In this document: positions 50,701-61,333 of the stretch, one piece after another | Layout: each line of letters opens with the position of its first letter | Position numbering within the stretch: the first letter of the stretch is position 1 | Source of the DNA: Membranipora membranacea | Taxonomy: Eukaryota; Bryozoa; Gymnolaemata; Cheilostomatida; Membraniporidae | Direction: 5' to 3' | Assembly: GCA_914767715.1 (NCBI GenBank) | Contig: OU612065.1 | Location: forward strand, 28,768,001-28,832,000 | DNA: 64,000 nt | The notes under the pieces: generated by a model | Databases searched by the model: none | Seen by the model: the letters and a program-made list of their open reading frames with translations, nothing else | Told to the model about the DNA's origin: nothing | Made by a program: the position numbers and the translations under genes

Positions 50701-52059
50701 GATCTTCATATTCTGGAATTTGAATGAGGCCAATGAGGCCATCAACTGGTCAGAGTTTAAAAGAAATCCGATGGCTTTTTAATTTTTTCGCCTGCCGTTT
50801 GGCATGTTTTTTTATGTCAAAATTGGCCCTCGTTAAAAATGTTGCTGACGCCAATCTAAGAGGGGCGGCCCCGAACGGTTTTCCGTTCCAAAGTCAGCAT
50901 GAAATTCCACACGGTATAGAGTAGGTTAGAAGGCAATCTATTTTTTAATCTGGCCGTAAAAAACACCAAGGGTCCCCCCTTTGTTACTTTTTATAATTTT
51001 AAAGTCGCTCTCATCTCTGTTCTATTTATCGTAGGATCTTCATATTCTGGAATTTGAATGAGGCCAATGAGGCCATCAACTGGTCAGAGTTTAAAAGAAA
51101 TCCGATGGCTTTTTAATTTTTTCGCCTGCCGTTTGGCATGTTTTTTTATGTCAAAATTGGCCCTCGTTAAAAATGTTGCTGACGCCAATCTAAGAGGGGC
51201 AGCCCCGAACGGTTTTCCGTTCCAAAGTCAGCATGAAATTCCACACGGAATAGAGTAGGTTAGAAGGCAATCTATTTTTTAATCTGGCCGTAAAAAACAC
51301 CAAGGGTCCCCCCTTTGTTACTTTTTATAATTTTAAAGTCGCTCTCATCTCTGTTCTATTTATCGTAGGATCTTCATATTCTGGAATTTGAATGAGGCCA
51401 ATGAGGCCATCAACTGGTCAGAGTTTAAAAGAAATCCGATGGCTTTTTAATTTTTTCGCCTGCCGTTTGGCATGTTTTTTTATGTCAAAATTGGCCCTCG
51501 TTAAAAATGTTGCTGACGCCAATCTAAGAGGGGCAGCCCCGAACGGTTTTCCGTTCCAAAGTCAGCATGAAATTCCACACGGTATAGAGTAGGTTAGAAG
51601 GCAATCTATTTTTTAATCTGCCCGTAAAAAACACCAAGGGTCCCCCCTTTGTTACTTTTTATAATTTTAAAGTCGCTCTCATCTCTGTTCTATTTATCAT
51701 AGGATCTTCATATTCTGGAATTTGAATGAGGCCAATGAGGCCATCAACTGGTCAGAGTTTAAAAGAAATCCGATGGCTTTTTAATTTTTTCGCCTGCCGT
51801 TTGGCATGTTTTTTTATGTCAAAATTGGCCCTCGTTAAAAATGTTGCTGACGCCAATCTAAGAGGGGCAGCCCCGAACGGTTTTCCGTTCCAAAGTCAGC
51901 ATGAAATTCCACACGGTATAGAGTAGGTTAGAAGGCAATCTATTTTTTAATCTGGCCGTAAAAAACACCAAGGGTCCCCCCTTTGTCACTTTTTATAATT
52001 TTAAAGTCGCTCTCATCTCTGTTCTATTTATCGTAGGATCTTCATATTCTGGAATTTGA
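47719..52059 (+). repeat. HOR block D2, near-identical copy of D1
   Basis: The first eleven units repeat the D1 markers in order at exactly 4,341 bp offset (47719, 48052, 48386 and so on to 51058). The one difference I noticed in that part is GGACTTTGAATG near 50381-50392. The last two units (51392 with CTGCCCG and ATCATAGG, 51726 with TTTGTCAC) differ from their D1 counterparts, so the right breakpoint lies near 51.3-51.4 kb. This is among the youngest large events in the window. Confidence 0.9.
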
Positions 52060-55000
52060 ATGAGGCCAATGAGGCCATCAACTGGTCAGAGTTTAAAAGA
52101 AATCCGATGGCTTTTTAATTTTTTCGCCTGCCGTTTGGCATGGTTTTTATGTCAAAATTGGCCCTCGTTAAAAATGTTGCTGACGCCAATCTAAGAGGGG
52201 CAGCCCCGAACGGTTTTCCGTTCCAAAGTCAGCATGAAATTCCACACGGTATAGAGTAGGTTAGAAGGCAATCTATTTTTTAATCTGGCCGTAAAAAACA
52301 CCAAGGGTCCCCCCTTTGTTACTTTTTATAATTTTAAAGTCGCTCTCATCTCTGTTCTATTTATCGTAGCATCTTCATATTCTGGAATTTGAATGAGGCC
52401 AATGAGGCCATCAACTGGTCAGAGTTAAAAAGAATTCCGATGGCTTTTTAATTTTTTCGCCTGCCGTTTGGCATGTTTTTTTATGTCAAAATTGGCCCTC
52501 GTTAAAAATGTTGCTGACGCCAATCTAAGAGGGGCAGCCCCGAACGGTTTTCCGTTCCAAAGTCAGCATGAAATTCCACACGGTATAGAGTAGGATAGAA
52601 GGCAATCTATTTTTTAATCTGGCCATAAAAAACACCAAGGGTCCCCCCTTTGTTACTTTTTATAATTTTAAAGTTGCTCTCATCTCTGTTCTATTTATCG
52701 TAGGATCTTCATATTCTGGAATTTGAATGAGGCCAATGAGGCCATCAACTGGTCAGAGTTTAAAAGAAATCCGATGGCTTTTTAATTTTTTCGCCTGCCG
52801 TTTGGCATGTTTTTTTATGTCAAAATTGGCCGTCGTTAAAAATGTTGCTGACGCCAATCTAAGAGGGACAGCCCCGAACGGTTTTCCGTTTCAAAGTCAG
52901 CATGAAATTCCACACGGTATAGAGTAGGTTAGAAGGCAATCTAGTTTTTAATCTGGCCGTAAAAAACACCAAGGGTCCCCCCTTTGTTACTTTTTATAAT
53001 TTTAAAGTCGCTCTCATCTCTGTTCTATTTATCGTAGGATCTTCATATTCTGGAATTTGAATGAGGCCAATGAGGCCATCAACTGGTCAGAGTTTAAAAG
53101 AAATCCGATGGCTTTTTAATTTTTTCGCCTGCCGTTTGGCATGTTTTTTTATGTCAAAATTGGCCCTCGTTAAAAATGTTGCTGACGCCAATCTAAGAGG
53201 GGCAGCCCCGAACGGTTTTCCGTTCCAAAGTCAGCATGAAATTCCACACGGTATAGAGTAGGTTAGAAGGCAATCTATTTTTCAATCTGGCCTTAAAAAA
53301 ACACCAAGGGTCCCCCCTTTGTTACTTTTTATAATTTTAAAGTCGCTCTCATCTCTGTTCTATTCATCGTAGGATCTTCATATTCTGGAATTTGAATGAG
53401 GCCAATGAGGCCATCAACTGGTCAGAGTTTAAAAGAAATCCGATGGCTTTTTAATTTTCTCGCCTGCCGTTTGGCATGTTTTTTTATGTCAAAAATGGCC
53501 CTCGTTAAAAATGTTGCTGACGCCAATCTAAGAGGGGCAGCCCCGAACGATTTTCCGTTCCAAAGTCAGCATGAAATTCCACACGGTATAGAGTAGGTTA
53601 GAAGGCAATCTATTTTTTAATCTGGCCGTAAAAAACACCAAGGGTCCCCCCTTTGTTACTTTTTATAATTTTAAAGTCGCTCTCATCTCTGTTCTATTTA
53701 TCGTAGGATCTTCATATTCTGGAATTTGAATGAGGCCAATGAGGCCATCAACTGGTCAGAGTTTAAAAGAAATCCGATGGCTTTTTAATTTTTTCGCCTG
53801 CCGTTTGGCATGTTTTTTTATATCAAAATTGGCCCTCGTTAAAAATGTTGCTGACGCCAATCTAAGAGGGGCAGTCGAACGGTTTTCCGTTCCAAAGTCA
53901 GCATGAAATTCCACACGGTATAGAGTAGGTTAGAAGGCAATCTATTTTTTAATCTGGCCGTAAAAAACACCAAGGGTCCCCCCTTTGTTACTTTTTATAA
54001 TTTTAAAGTCGCTCTCATCTCTGTTCTATTTATCGTAGGATCTTCATATTCTGGAATTTGAATGAGGCCAATGAGGCCATCAACTGGTCAGAGTTTAAAA
54101 GAAATCCGATGGCTTTTTAATTTTTTCGCCTGCCGTTTGGCATGTTTTTTTATGTCAAAATTGGCCGTCGTTAAAAATGTTGCTGACGCCAATCTAAGAG
54201 GGGCAGCCCCGAACGGTTTTCCGTTCCAAAGTCAGCATGAAATTCCACACGGTATAGAGTAGGTTAGAAGGCAATCTATTTTTTAATCTGGCCGTAAAAA
54301 ACACCAAGGGTCCCCCCTTTGTTACTTTTTATAATTTTAAAGTCGCTCTCATCTCTGTTCTATTTATCGTAGCATCTTCATATTCTGGAATTTGAATGAG
54401 GTCAATGAGGCCATCAACTGGTCAGAGTTAAAAAGAATTCCGATGGCTTTTTAATTTTTTCGCCTGCCGTTTGGCATGTTTTTTTATGTCAAAATTGGCC
54501 CTCGTTAAAAATGTTGCTGACGCCAATCTAAGAGGGGCAGCCCCGAACGGTTTTCCGTTCCAAAGTCAGCATGAAATTCCACACGGTATAGAGTAGGTTA
54601 GAAGGCAATCTATTTTTTAATCTGGCCGTAAAAAACACCAAGGGTCCCCCCTTTGTTACTTTTTATAATTTTAAAGTCGCTCTCATCTCTGTTCTATTTA
54701 TCGTAGGATCTTCATATTCTGGAATTTGAATGAGGCCAATGAGGCCATCAACTGGTCAGAGTTTAAAAGAAATCCGATGGCTTTTTAATTTTTTCGCCTG
54801 CCGTTTGGCATGTTTTTTTATGTCAAAATTGGCCCTCGTTAAAAATGTTGCTGACGCCAATCTAAGAGGGGCAGCCCCGAACGGTTTTCCGTTCCAAAGT
54901 CAGCATGAAATTCCACACGGTATAGAGTAGGTTAGAAGGCAACCTATTTTTTAATCTGGCCGTAAAAAACACCAAGGGTCCCCCCTTTGTTACTTTTTAT

Positions 55001-56066
55001 AATTTTAAAGTCGCTCTCATCTCTGTTCTATTTATCGTAGGATCTTCATATTCTGGAATTTGAATGAGGCCAATGAGGCCATCAACTGGTCAGAGTTTAA
55101 AAGAAATCCGATGGCTTTTTAATTTTTTTCGCCTGCCGTTTGGCATGTTTTTTTATGTCAAAATTGGCCCTCGTTAAAAATGTTGCTGACGCCAATCTAA
55201 GAGGGGCAGCCCCGAACGGTTTTCCGTTCCAAAGTCAGCATGAAATTCCACACGGTATAGAGTAGGTTAGAAGGCAATCTATTTTTTAATCTGGCCGTAA
55301 AAAACACCAAGGGTCCCCCCTTTGTTACTTTTTATAATTTTGAAGTCGCTCTCATCTCTGTTCTATTTATCGTAGGATCTTCATATTCTGGAATTTGAAT
55401 GAGGCCAATGAGGCCATCAACTGGTCAGAGTTTAAAAGAAATCCGATGGCTTTTTAATTTTTTCGCCTGCCGTTTGGCATGTTTTTTTATGTCAAAAGTG
55501 GCCCTCGTTAAAAATGTTGCTGACGCCAATCTAAGAGGGGCAGCCCCGAACGGTTTTCCGTTCCAAAGTCAGCATGAAATTCCACACGGTATAGAGTAGG
55601 TTAGAAGGCAATCTATTTTTTAATCTGGCCGTAAAAAACACCAAGGGTCCCCCCTTTGTTACTTTTTATAATTTTAAAGTCGCTCTCATCTCTGTTCTAT
55701 TTATCGTAGGATCTTCATATTCTGGAATTTGAATGAGGCCAATGAGGCCATCAACTGGTCAGAGTTTAAAAGAAATCCGATGGCTTTTTAATTTTTTCGC
55801 CTGCCGTTTGGCATGTTTTTTTATGTCAAAATTGGCCCTCGTTAAAAATGTTGCTGACGCCAATCTAAGAGGGGCAGCCCCGAACGGTTTTCCGTTCCAA
55901 AGTCAGCATGAAATTCCACACGGTATAGAGTAGGTTAGAAGGCAATCTATTTTTTAATCTGGCCGTAAAAAACACCAAGGGTCCCCCCTTTGTTACTTTT
56001 TATAATTTTAAAGTCGCTCTCATCTCTGTTCTATTTATCGTAGGATCTTCATATTCTGGAATTTGA
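52060..56066 (+). repeat. Indel-rich segment of 12 monomers
   Basis: Twelve units contain a one-base loss (52060, ATGGTTTTTATG), a gain (53061), the only two-base loss of the window (53730, GGGCAGTCGAAC) and another gain (55064). Units 52393 and 54396 share GTAGCATC upstream and GTTAAAAAGAATTCC, which introduces an in-frame stop. Units 52727 and 54062 share GGCCGTCG. The shared markers show duplication at six- and four-unit distance with more divergence than elsewhere. Confidence 0.72.
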
Positions 56067-57402
56067 ATGAGGCCAATGAGGCCATCAACTGGTCAGAGTT
56101 TAAAAGAAATCCGATGGCTTTTTAATTTTTTTCGCCTGCCGTTTGGCATGTTTTTTATGTCAAAATTGGCCCTCGTTAAAATTGTTGCTGACGCCAATCT
56201 AAGAGGGGCAGCCCCGAACGGTTTTCCGTTCCAAAGTCAGCATGAAATTCCACACGGTATAGAGTAGGTTAGAAGGCAATCTATTTTTTAATCTGGCCGT
56301 AAAAAACACCAAGGGTCCCCCCTTTGTTACTTTTTATAATTTTAAAGTCGCTCTCATCTCTGTTCTATTTATCGTAGGATCTTCATATTCTGGAATTTGA
56401 ATGAGGCCAACGAGGCCATCAACTGGTCAGAGTTTAAAAGAAATCCGATGGCTTTTTAATTTTTTCGCCTGCCGTTTGGCATGTTTTTTTATGTCAAAAT
56501 TGGCCCTCGTTAAAAATGTTGCTGACGCCAATCTAAGAGGGGCAGCCCCGAACGGTTTTCCGTTCCAAAGTCAGCATGAAACTCCACACGGTATAGAGTA
56601 GGTTAGAAGGCAATCTATTTTTTAATCTGGCCGTAAAAAACACCAAGGGTCCCCCCTTTGTTACTTTTTATAATTTTAAAGTCGCTCTCATCTCTGTTCT
56701 ATTTATGGTAGGATCTTCATATTCTGGAATTTGAATGAGGCCAATGAGGCCATCAACTGGTCAGAGTTTAAAAGAAATCCGATGGCTTTTTAATTTTTTC
56801 GCCTGCCGTTTGGCATGTTTTTTTATGTCAAAAGTGGCCCTCGTTAAAAATGTTGCTGACGCCAATCTAAGAGGGGCAGCCCCGAACGGTTTTCCGTTCC
56901 AAAGTCAGCATGAAATTCCACACGGTATAGAGTAGGTTAGAAGGCAATCTATTTTTTAATCTGGCCGTAAAAAACACCAAGGGTCCCCCCTTTGTTACTT
57001 TTTATAATTTTAAAGTCGCTCTCATCTCTGTTCTTTTTATCGTAGGATCTTCATATTCTGGAATTTGAATGAGGCCAATGAGGCCATCAACTGGTCAGAG
57101 TTTAAAAGAAATCCGATGGCTTTTTAATTTTTTCGCCTGCCGTTTGGCATGTTTTTTTATGTCAAAATTGGCCCTCGTTAAAAATGTTGCTGACGCCAAT
57201 CTAAGAGGGGCAGCCCCGAACGGTTTTCCGTTCCAAAGTCAGCATGAAATTCCACACGGTATAGAGTAGGTTAGAAGGCAATCTATTTTTTAATCTGGCC
57301 GTAAAAAACACCAAGGGTCCCCCCTTTGCTACTTTTTATAATTTTAAAGTCGCTCTCATCTCTGTTCTATTTATCGTAGGATCTTCATATTCTGGAATTT
57401 GA
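56067..57402 (+). repeat. Marked monomers repeated at the right edge
   Basis: Unit 56067 has one T gained in the T6 tract and one T lost in the T7 tract, plus AAAATTGTTG. Unit 56401 has CCAACGAGG with GAAACTCC and TTTATGGTAGG. Unit 56735 has AAAAGTGGCC. The same three units in the same order begin at 63083, 7,016 bp to the right. Unit 57069 is nearly plain, with TTCTTTTTATC before it and TTTGCTAC inside. Confidence 0.88.
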
Positions 57403-60400
57403 ATGAGGCCAATGAGGCCATCAACTGGTCAGAGTTTAAAAGAAATCCGATGGCTTTTTAATTTTTTCGCCTGCCGTTTGGCATGTTTTTTTATGTCAAA
57501 AGTGGCCCTCGTTAAAAATGTTGCTGACGCCAATCTAAGAGGGGCAGCCCCGGACGGTTTTCCGTTCCAAAGTCAGCATGAAATTCCACACGGTATAGAG
57601 TAGGTTAGAAGGCAATCTATTTTTTAATCTGGCCGTAAAAAACACCAAGGGTCCCCCCGTTGTTACTTTTTATAATTTTAAAGTCGCTCTCATCTCTGTT
57701 CTATTTATCGTAGGATCTTCATATTCTGGAATTTGAATGAGGCCAATGAGGCCATCAACTGGTCAGAGTTTAAAAGAAATCCGATGGCTTTTTAATTTTT
57801 TCGCCTGCCGTTTGGCATGTTTTTTTATGTCAAAATTGGCCCTCGTTAAAAATGTTGCTGACGCCAATCTAAGAGGGGCAGCCCCCAACGGTTTTCCGTT
57901 CCAAAGTCAGCATGAAATTCCACACGGTATAGAGTAGGTTAGAAGGCAATCTATTTTTTAATCTGGCCGTAAAAAACACCAAGGGTCCCCCCTTTGTTAC
58001 TTTTTATAATTTTAAAGTCGCTCTCATCTCTGTTCTATTTATCGTAGGATCTTCATATTCTGGAATTTGAATGAGGCCAATGAGGCCATCAACTGGTCAG
58101 AGTTTAAAAGAAATCCGATGGCTTTTTAATTTTTTCGCCTGCCGTTTGGCATGTTTTTTTATGTCAAAATTGGCCCTCGTTAAAAATGTTGCTGACGCCA
58201 ATCTAAGAGGGGCAGCCCCGAACGGTTTTCCGTTCCAAAGTCAGCATGAAATTCCACACGGTATAGAGTAGGTTAGAAGGCAATCTATTTTTTAATCTGG
58301 CCGTAAAAAACACCAAGGGTCCCCCCTTTGTTACTTTTTATAATTTTAAAGTCGCTCTCATCTCTGTTCTATTTATCGTAGGATCTTCATATTCTGGAAT
58401 TTGAATGAGGCCAATGAGGCCATCAACTGGTCAGAGTTTAAAAGAAATCCGATGGCTTTTTAATTTTTTCGCCTGCCGTTTGGCATGTTTTTTTATGTCA
58501 AAATTGGCCCTTGTTAAAAATGTTGCTGACGCCAATCTAAGAGGGGCAGCCCCGAACGGTTTTCCGTTCCAAAGTCAGCATGAAATTCCAGACGGTATAG
58601 AGTAGGTTAGAAGGCAATCTATTTTTTAATCTGGCCGTAAAAAACACCAAGGGTCCCCCCTTTGTTACTTTTCATAATTTTAAAGTCGCTCTCATCTCTG
58701 TTCTATTTATCGAAGGATCTTCAGATTCTGGAATTTGAATGAGGCCAATGAGGCCATCAACTGGTCAGAGTTTAAAAGAAATCCGATAGCTTTTTAATTT
58801 TTTCGCCTGCCGTTTGGCATGTTTTTTTATGTCAAAATTGGCCCTCGTTAAAAATGTTGCTGACGCCAATCTAAGAGGGGCAGCCCCGAACGGTTTTCCG
58901 TTCCAAAGTCAGCATGAAATTCCACACGGTATAGAGTAGGTTAGAAGGCAATCTATTTTTTAATCTGGCCGTAAAAAACACCAAGGGTCCCCCCTTTGTT
59001 ACTTTTTATAATTTTAAAGTCGCTCTCATCTCTGTTCTATTTATCGTAGGATCTTCATATTCTGGAATTTGAATGAGGCCAATGAGGCCATCAACTGGTC
59101 AGAGTTTAAAAGAAATCCGATGGCTTTTTAATTTTTTCGCCTGCCGTTTGGCATGTTTTTTTATGTCAAAAGTGGCCCTCGTTAAAAATGTTGCTGACGC
59201 CAATCTAAGAGGGGCAGCCCCGGACGGTTTTCCGTTCCAAAGTCAGCATGAAATTCCACACGGTATAGAGTAGGTTAGAAGGCAATCTATTTTTTAATCT
59301 GGCCGTAAAAAACACCAAGGGTCCCCCCTTTGTTACTTTTTATAATTTTAAAGTCGCTCTCATCTCTGTTCTATTTATCGTAGGATCTTCATATTCTGGA
59401 ATTTGAATGAGGCCAATGAGGCCATCAACTGGTCAGAGTTTAAAAGAAATCCGATGGCTTTTTAATTTTTTCGCCTGCCGTTTGGCATGTTTTTTTATGT
59501 CAAAATTGGCCCTCGTTAAAAATGTTGCTGACGCCAATCTAAGAGGGGCAGCCCCCAACGGTTTTCCGTTCCAAAGTCAGCATGAAATTCCACACGGTAT
59601 AGAGTAGGTTAGAAGGCAATCTATTTTTTAATCTGGCCGTAAAAAACACCAAGGGTCCCCCCTTTGTTACTTTTTATAATTTTAAAGTCGCTCTTATCTC
59701 TGTTCTATTTATCGTAGGATCTTCATATTCTGGAATTTGAATGAGGCCAATGAGGCCATCAACTGGTCAGAGTTTAAAAGAAATCCGATGGCTTTTTAAT
59801 TTTTTCGCCTGCCGTTTGGCATGTTTTTTTATGTCAAAATTGGCCCTCGTTAAAAATGTTGCTGACACCAATCTAAGAGGGGCAGCCCCGAACGGTTTTC
59901 CGTTCCAAAGTCAGCATGAAATTCCACACGGTATAGAGTAGGTTAGAAGGCAATCTATTTTTTAATCTGGCCGTAAAAAACACCAAGGGTCCCCCCTTTG
60001 TTACTTTTTATAATTTTAAAGTCGCTCTCATCTCTGTTCTATTTATCGTAGGATCTTCATATTCTGGAATTTGAATGAGGCCAATGAGGCCATCAACTCG
60101 TCAGAGTTTATAAGAAATCCGATGGCTTTTTAATTTTTTCGCCTGCCGTTTGGCATGTTTTTTTATGTCAAAATTGGCCCTTGTTAAAAATGTTGCTGAC
60201 GCCAATCTAAGAGGGGCAGCCCCGAACGGTTTTCCGTTCCAAAGTCAGCATGAAATTCCACACGGTATAGAGTAGGTTAGAAGGCAATCTATTTTTTAAT
60301 CTGGCCGTAAAAAACACCAAGGGTCCCCCCTTTGTTACTTTTTATAATTTTAAAGTCGCTCTCATCTCTGTTCTATTTATCGAAGGATCTTCATATTCTG

Positions 60401-60742
60401 GAATTTGAATGAGGCCAATGAGGCCATCAACTGGTCAGAGTTTAAAAGAAATCCGATAGCGTTTTAATTTTTTCGCCTGCCGTTTGGCATGTTTTTTTAT
60501 GTCAAAATTGGCCCTCGTTAAAAATGTTGCTGACGCCAATCTAAGAGGGGCAGCCCCGAACGGTTTTCCGTTCCAAAGTCAGCATGAAATTCCACACGGT
60601 ATAGAGTAGGTTAGAAGGCAATCTATTTTTTAATCTGGCCGTAAAAAACACCAAGGGTCCCCCCTTTGTTACTTTTTATAATTTTAAAGTCGCTCTCATC
60701 TCTGTTCTATTTATCGTAGGATCTTCATATTCTGGAATTTGA
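57403..60742 (+). repeat. 5-monomer tandem duplication (57403-59072 and 59073-60742)
   Basis: The pairs 57403/59073 (AAAAGTGGCC, CGGACGG), 57737/59407 (GCCCCCAACG), 58405/60075 (CCCTTGTT, ATCGAAGG) and 58739/60409 (CCGATAGC, a stop in the open frame) are each 1,670 bp apart, exactly five units. Private changes exist on both sides (for example CCAGACGG and TTCAGATT in 58405; CTCGTCAG and TTATAAG in 60075), so the event is older than the D1/D2 duplication. Confidence 0.88.
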
Positions 60743-61075
60743 ATGAGGCCAATGAGGCCATCAACTGGTCAGAGTTTAAAAGAAATCCGATGGCTTTTTA
60801 ATTTTTTCGCCTGCCGTTTGGCATGTTTTTTATGTCAAAATTGGCCCTCGTTAAAAATGTTGCTGACGCCAATCTAAGAGGGGCAGCCCCGAACGGTTTT
60901 CCGTTCCAAAGTCAGCATGAAATTCCACACGGTATAGAGTAGGTTAGAAGGCAATCTATTTTTTAATCTGGCCGTAAAAAACACCAAGGGTCCCCCCTTT
61001 GTTACTTTTTATAATTTTAAAGTCGCTCTCATCTCTGTTCTATTTATCGTAGGATCTTCATATTCTGGAATTTGA

Positions 61076-61093
61076 ATGAGGCCAATGAGGCCA
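61076..61093 (+). repeat. 9-bp direct repeat inside each monomer
   Basis: ATGAGGCCA occurs twice in immediate succession (61076-61084 and 61085-61093). Nearly every unit keeps both copies. Exceptions are units with ACGAGGCCA at the first copy (17994, 23005, 31689, 34027, 39371), ATGACGCCA (19664, 24340, 24674, 41041), ATGCGGCCA (7637), or changes in the second copy (for example ATGAAGCCA at 25676 and 27012). It is a convenient unit boundary. No function can be inferred. Confidence 0.85.
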
Positions 61094-61144
61094 TCAACTG
61101 GTCAGAGTTTAAAAGAAATCCGATGGCTTTTTAATTTTTTCGCC

Positions 61145-61156
61145 TGCCGTTTGGCA
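61145..61156. other. Small inverted repeat (4-bp stem, GTTT loop)
   Basis: TGCC-GTTT-GGCA is a perfect 4-bp inverted repeat with a four-base loop, placed between two T tracts. It is short enough to arise by chance. Two recurrent variants (GCTGTTTGG in the 16991-type units and GTATGG in the 19664-type units) break the stem, which argues against strict conservation. Confidence 0.4.
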
Positions 61157-61158
61157 TG

Positions 61159-61165
61159 TTTTTTT
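61159..61165 (+). repeat. T7 homopolymer, length- and base-variable
   Basis: A run of seven T lies between GGCATG and ATGTC. It is one of the main sites of length change in the array: T6 occurs in units 14319, 43045, 43378, 47719, 56067, 60743 and 63083, and unit 52060 has G plus T5. Base variants mark unit lineages: TCTTTTT in 16991-type units, TATTTTT in units 30352 and 37701, TGTTTATG in units 4965 and 8973. Confidence 0.85.
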
Positions 61166-61213
61166 ATGTCAAAATTGGCCCTCGTTAAAAATGTTGCTGA
61201 CGCCAATCTAAGA

Positions 61214-61240
61214 GGGGCAGCCCCGAACGGTTTTCCGTTC
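61214..61240. other. Two adjacent perfect inverted repeats (dyad element)
   Basis: GGGGC-A-GCCCC (61214-61224) is followed directly by GAACGG-TTTT-CCGTTC (61225-61240): a 5-bp palindrome with a one-base centre, then a 6-bp stem with a T4 loop. Together they form a 27-bp block that could extrude as two small hairpins or cruciforms, or serve as a dyad protein-binding site. It is present in nearly all units. Some lineages carry substitutions in a stem: GGACAG at 288 and 5299, CCCAACGG at 57737 and 59407, TTCCCTTCC at 36365 and 42711, AGAGCGGC at 43711 and 44379. The structure is therefore common but not invariant. What binds it, if anything, is unknown. Confidence 0.6.
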
Positions 61241-61319
61241 CAAAGTCAGCATGAAATTCCACACGGTATAGAGTAGGTTAGAAGGCAATCTATTTTTTAA
61301 TCTGGCCGTAAAAAACACC

Positions 61320-61333
61320 AAGGGTCCCCCCTT
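61320..61333. other. C6 tract within a weak hairpin
   Basis: AAGGG is followed by T, six C and TT, so AAGGG (61320-61324) can pair with CCCTT (61329-61333). The C run changes length in a few units: C5 in unit 28014, near 28263-28268, and C7 in units 29015 and 62748. These indels account for several of the 333- and 335-bp units. Confidence 0.5.

Larger units (their letters stand above)
61076..61276 (+). other. 66-codon open frame carried by most monomers (probably not a gene)
   Basis: Each consensus unit has an ATG-initiated frame of 66 codons ending in TAG, preceded directly by TGA in frame. The product begins MRPMRPSTGQS, has a hydrophobic stretch around residues 18-31 rich in Phe, Cys and Leu, and ends HEIPHGIE. 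About 155 of 191 units keep all 66 codons, five start in frame at a later ATG (63 codons), and 31 are broken by stops or frameshifts. Broken forms have been amplified: a CGA to TGA stop is shared by 13 units before 28.4 kb. Because 334 is not divisible by three the frame cannot continue across units. I saw no recognisable domain, splice context or conserved ribosome-binding context. The frame most likely reflects the high sequence identity of the array, not selection on a protein. Confidence 0.25.

Noticed and set aside
60075-60120. Hammerhead ribozyme core on the minus strand
   Set aside because: CTCGTCAG in unit 60075 reads CTGACGAG on the minus strand, but this is a private substitution in one unit and I see no matching GAAA core and cleavage site arrangement.
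61228-61245. CENP-B box
   Set aside because: The reverse strand reads CTTTGGAACGG here, which resembles part of the box, but the essential TTCG, the spacing and the CGGG core are not all present.
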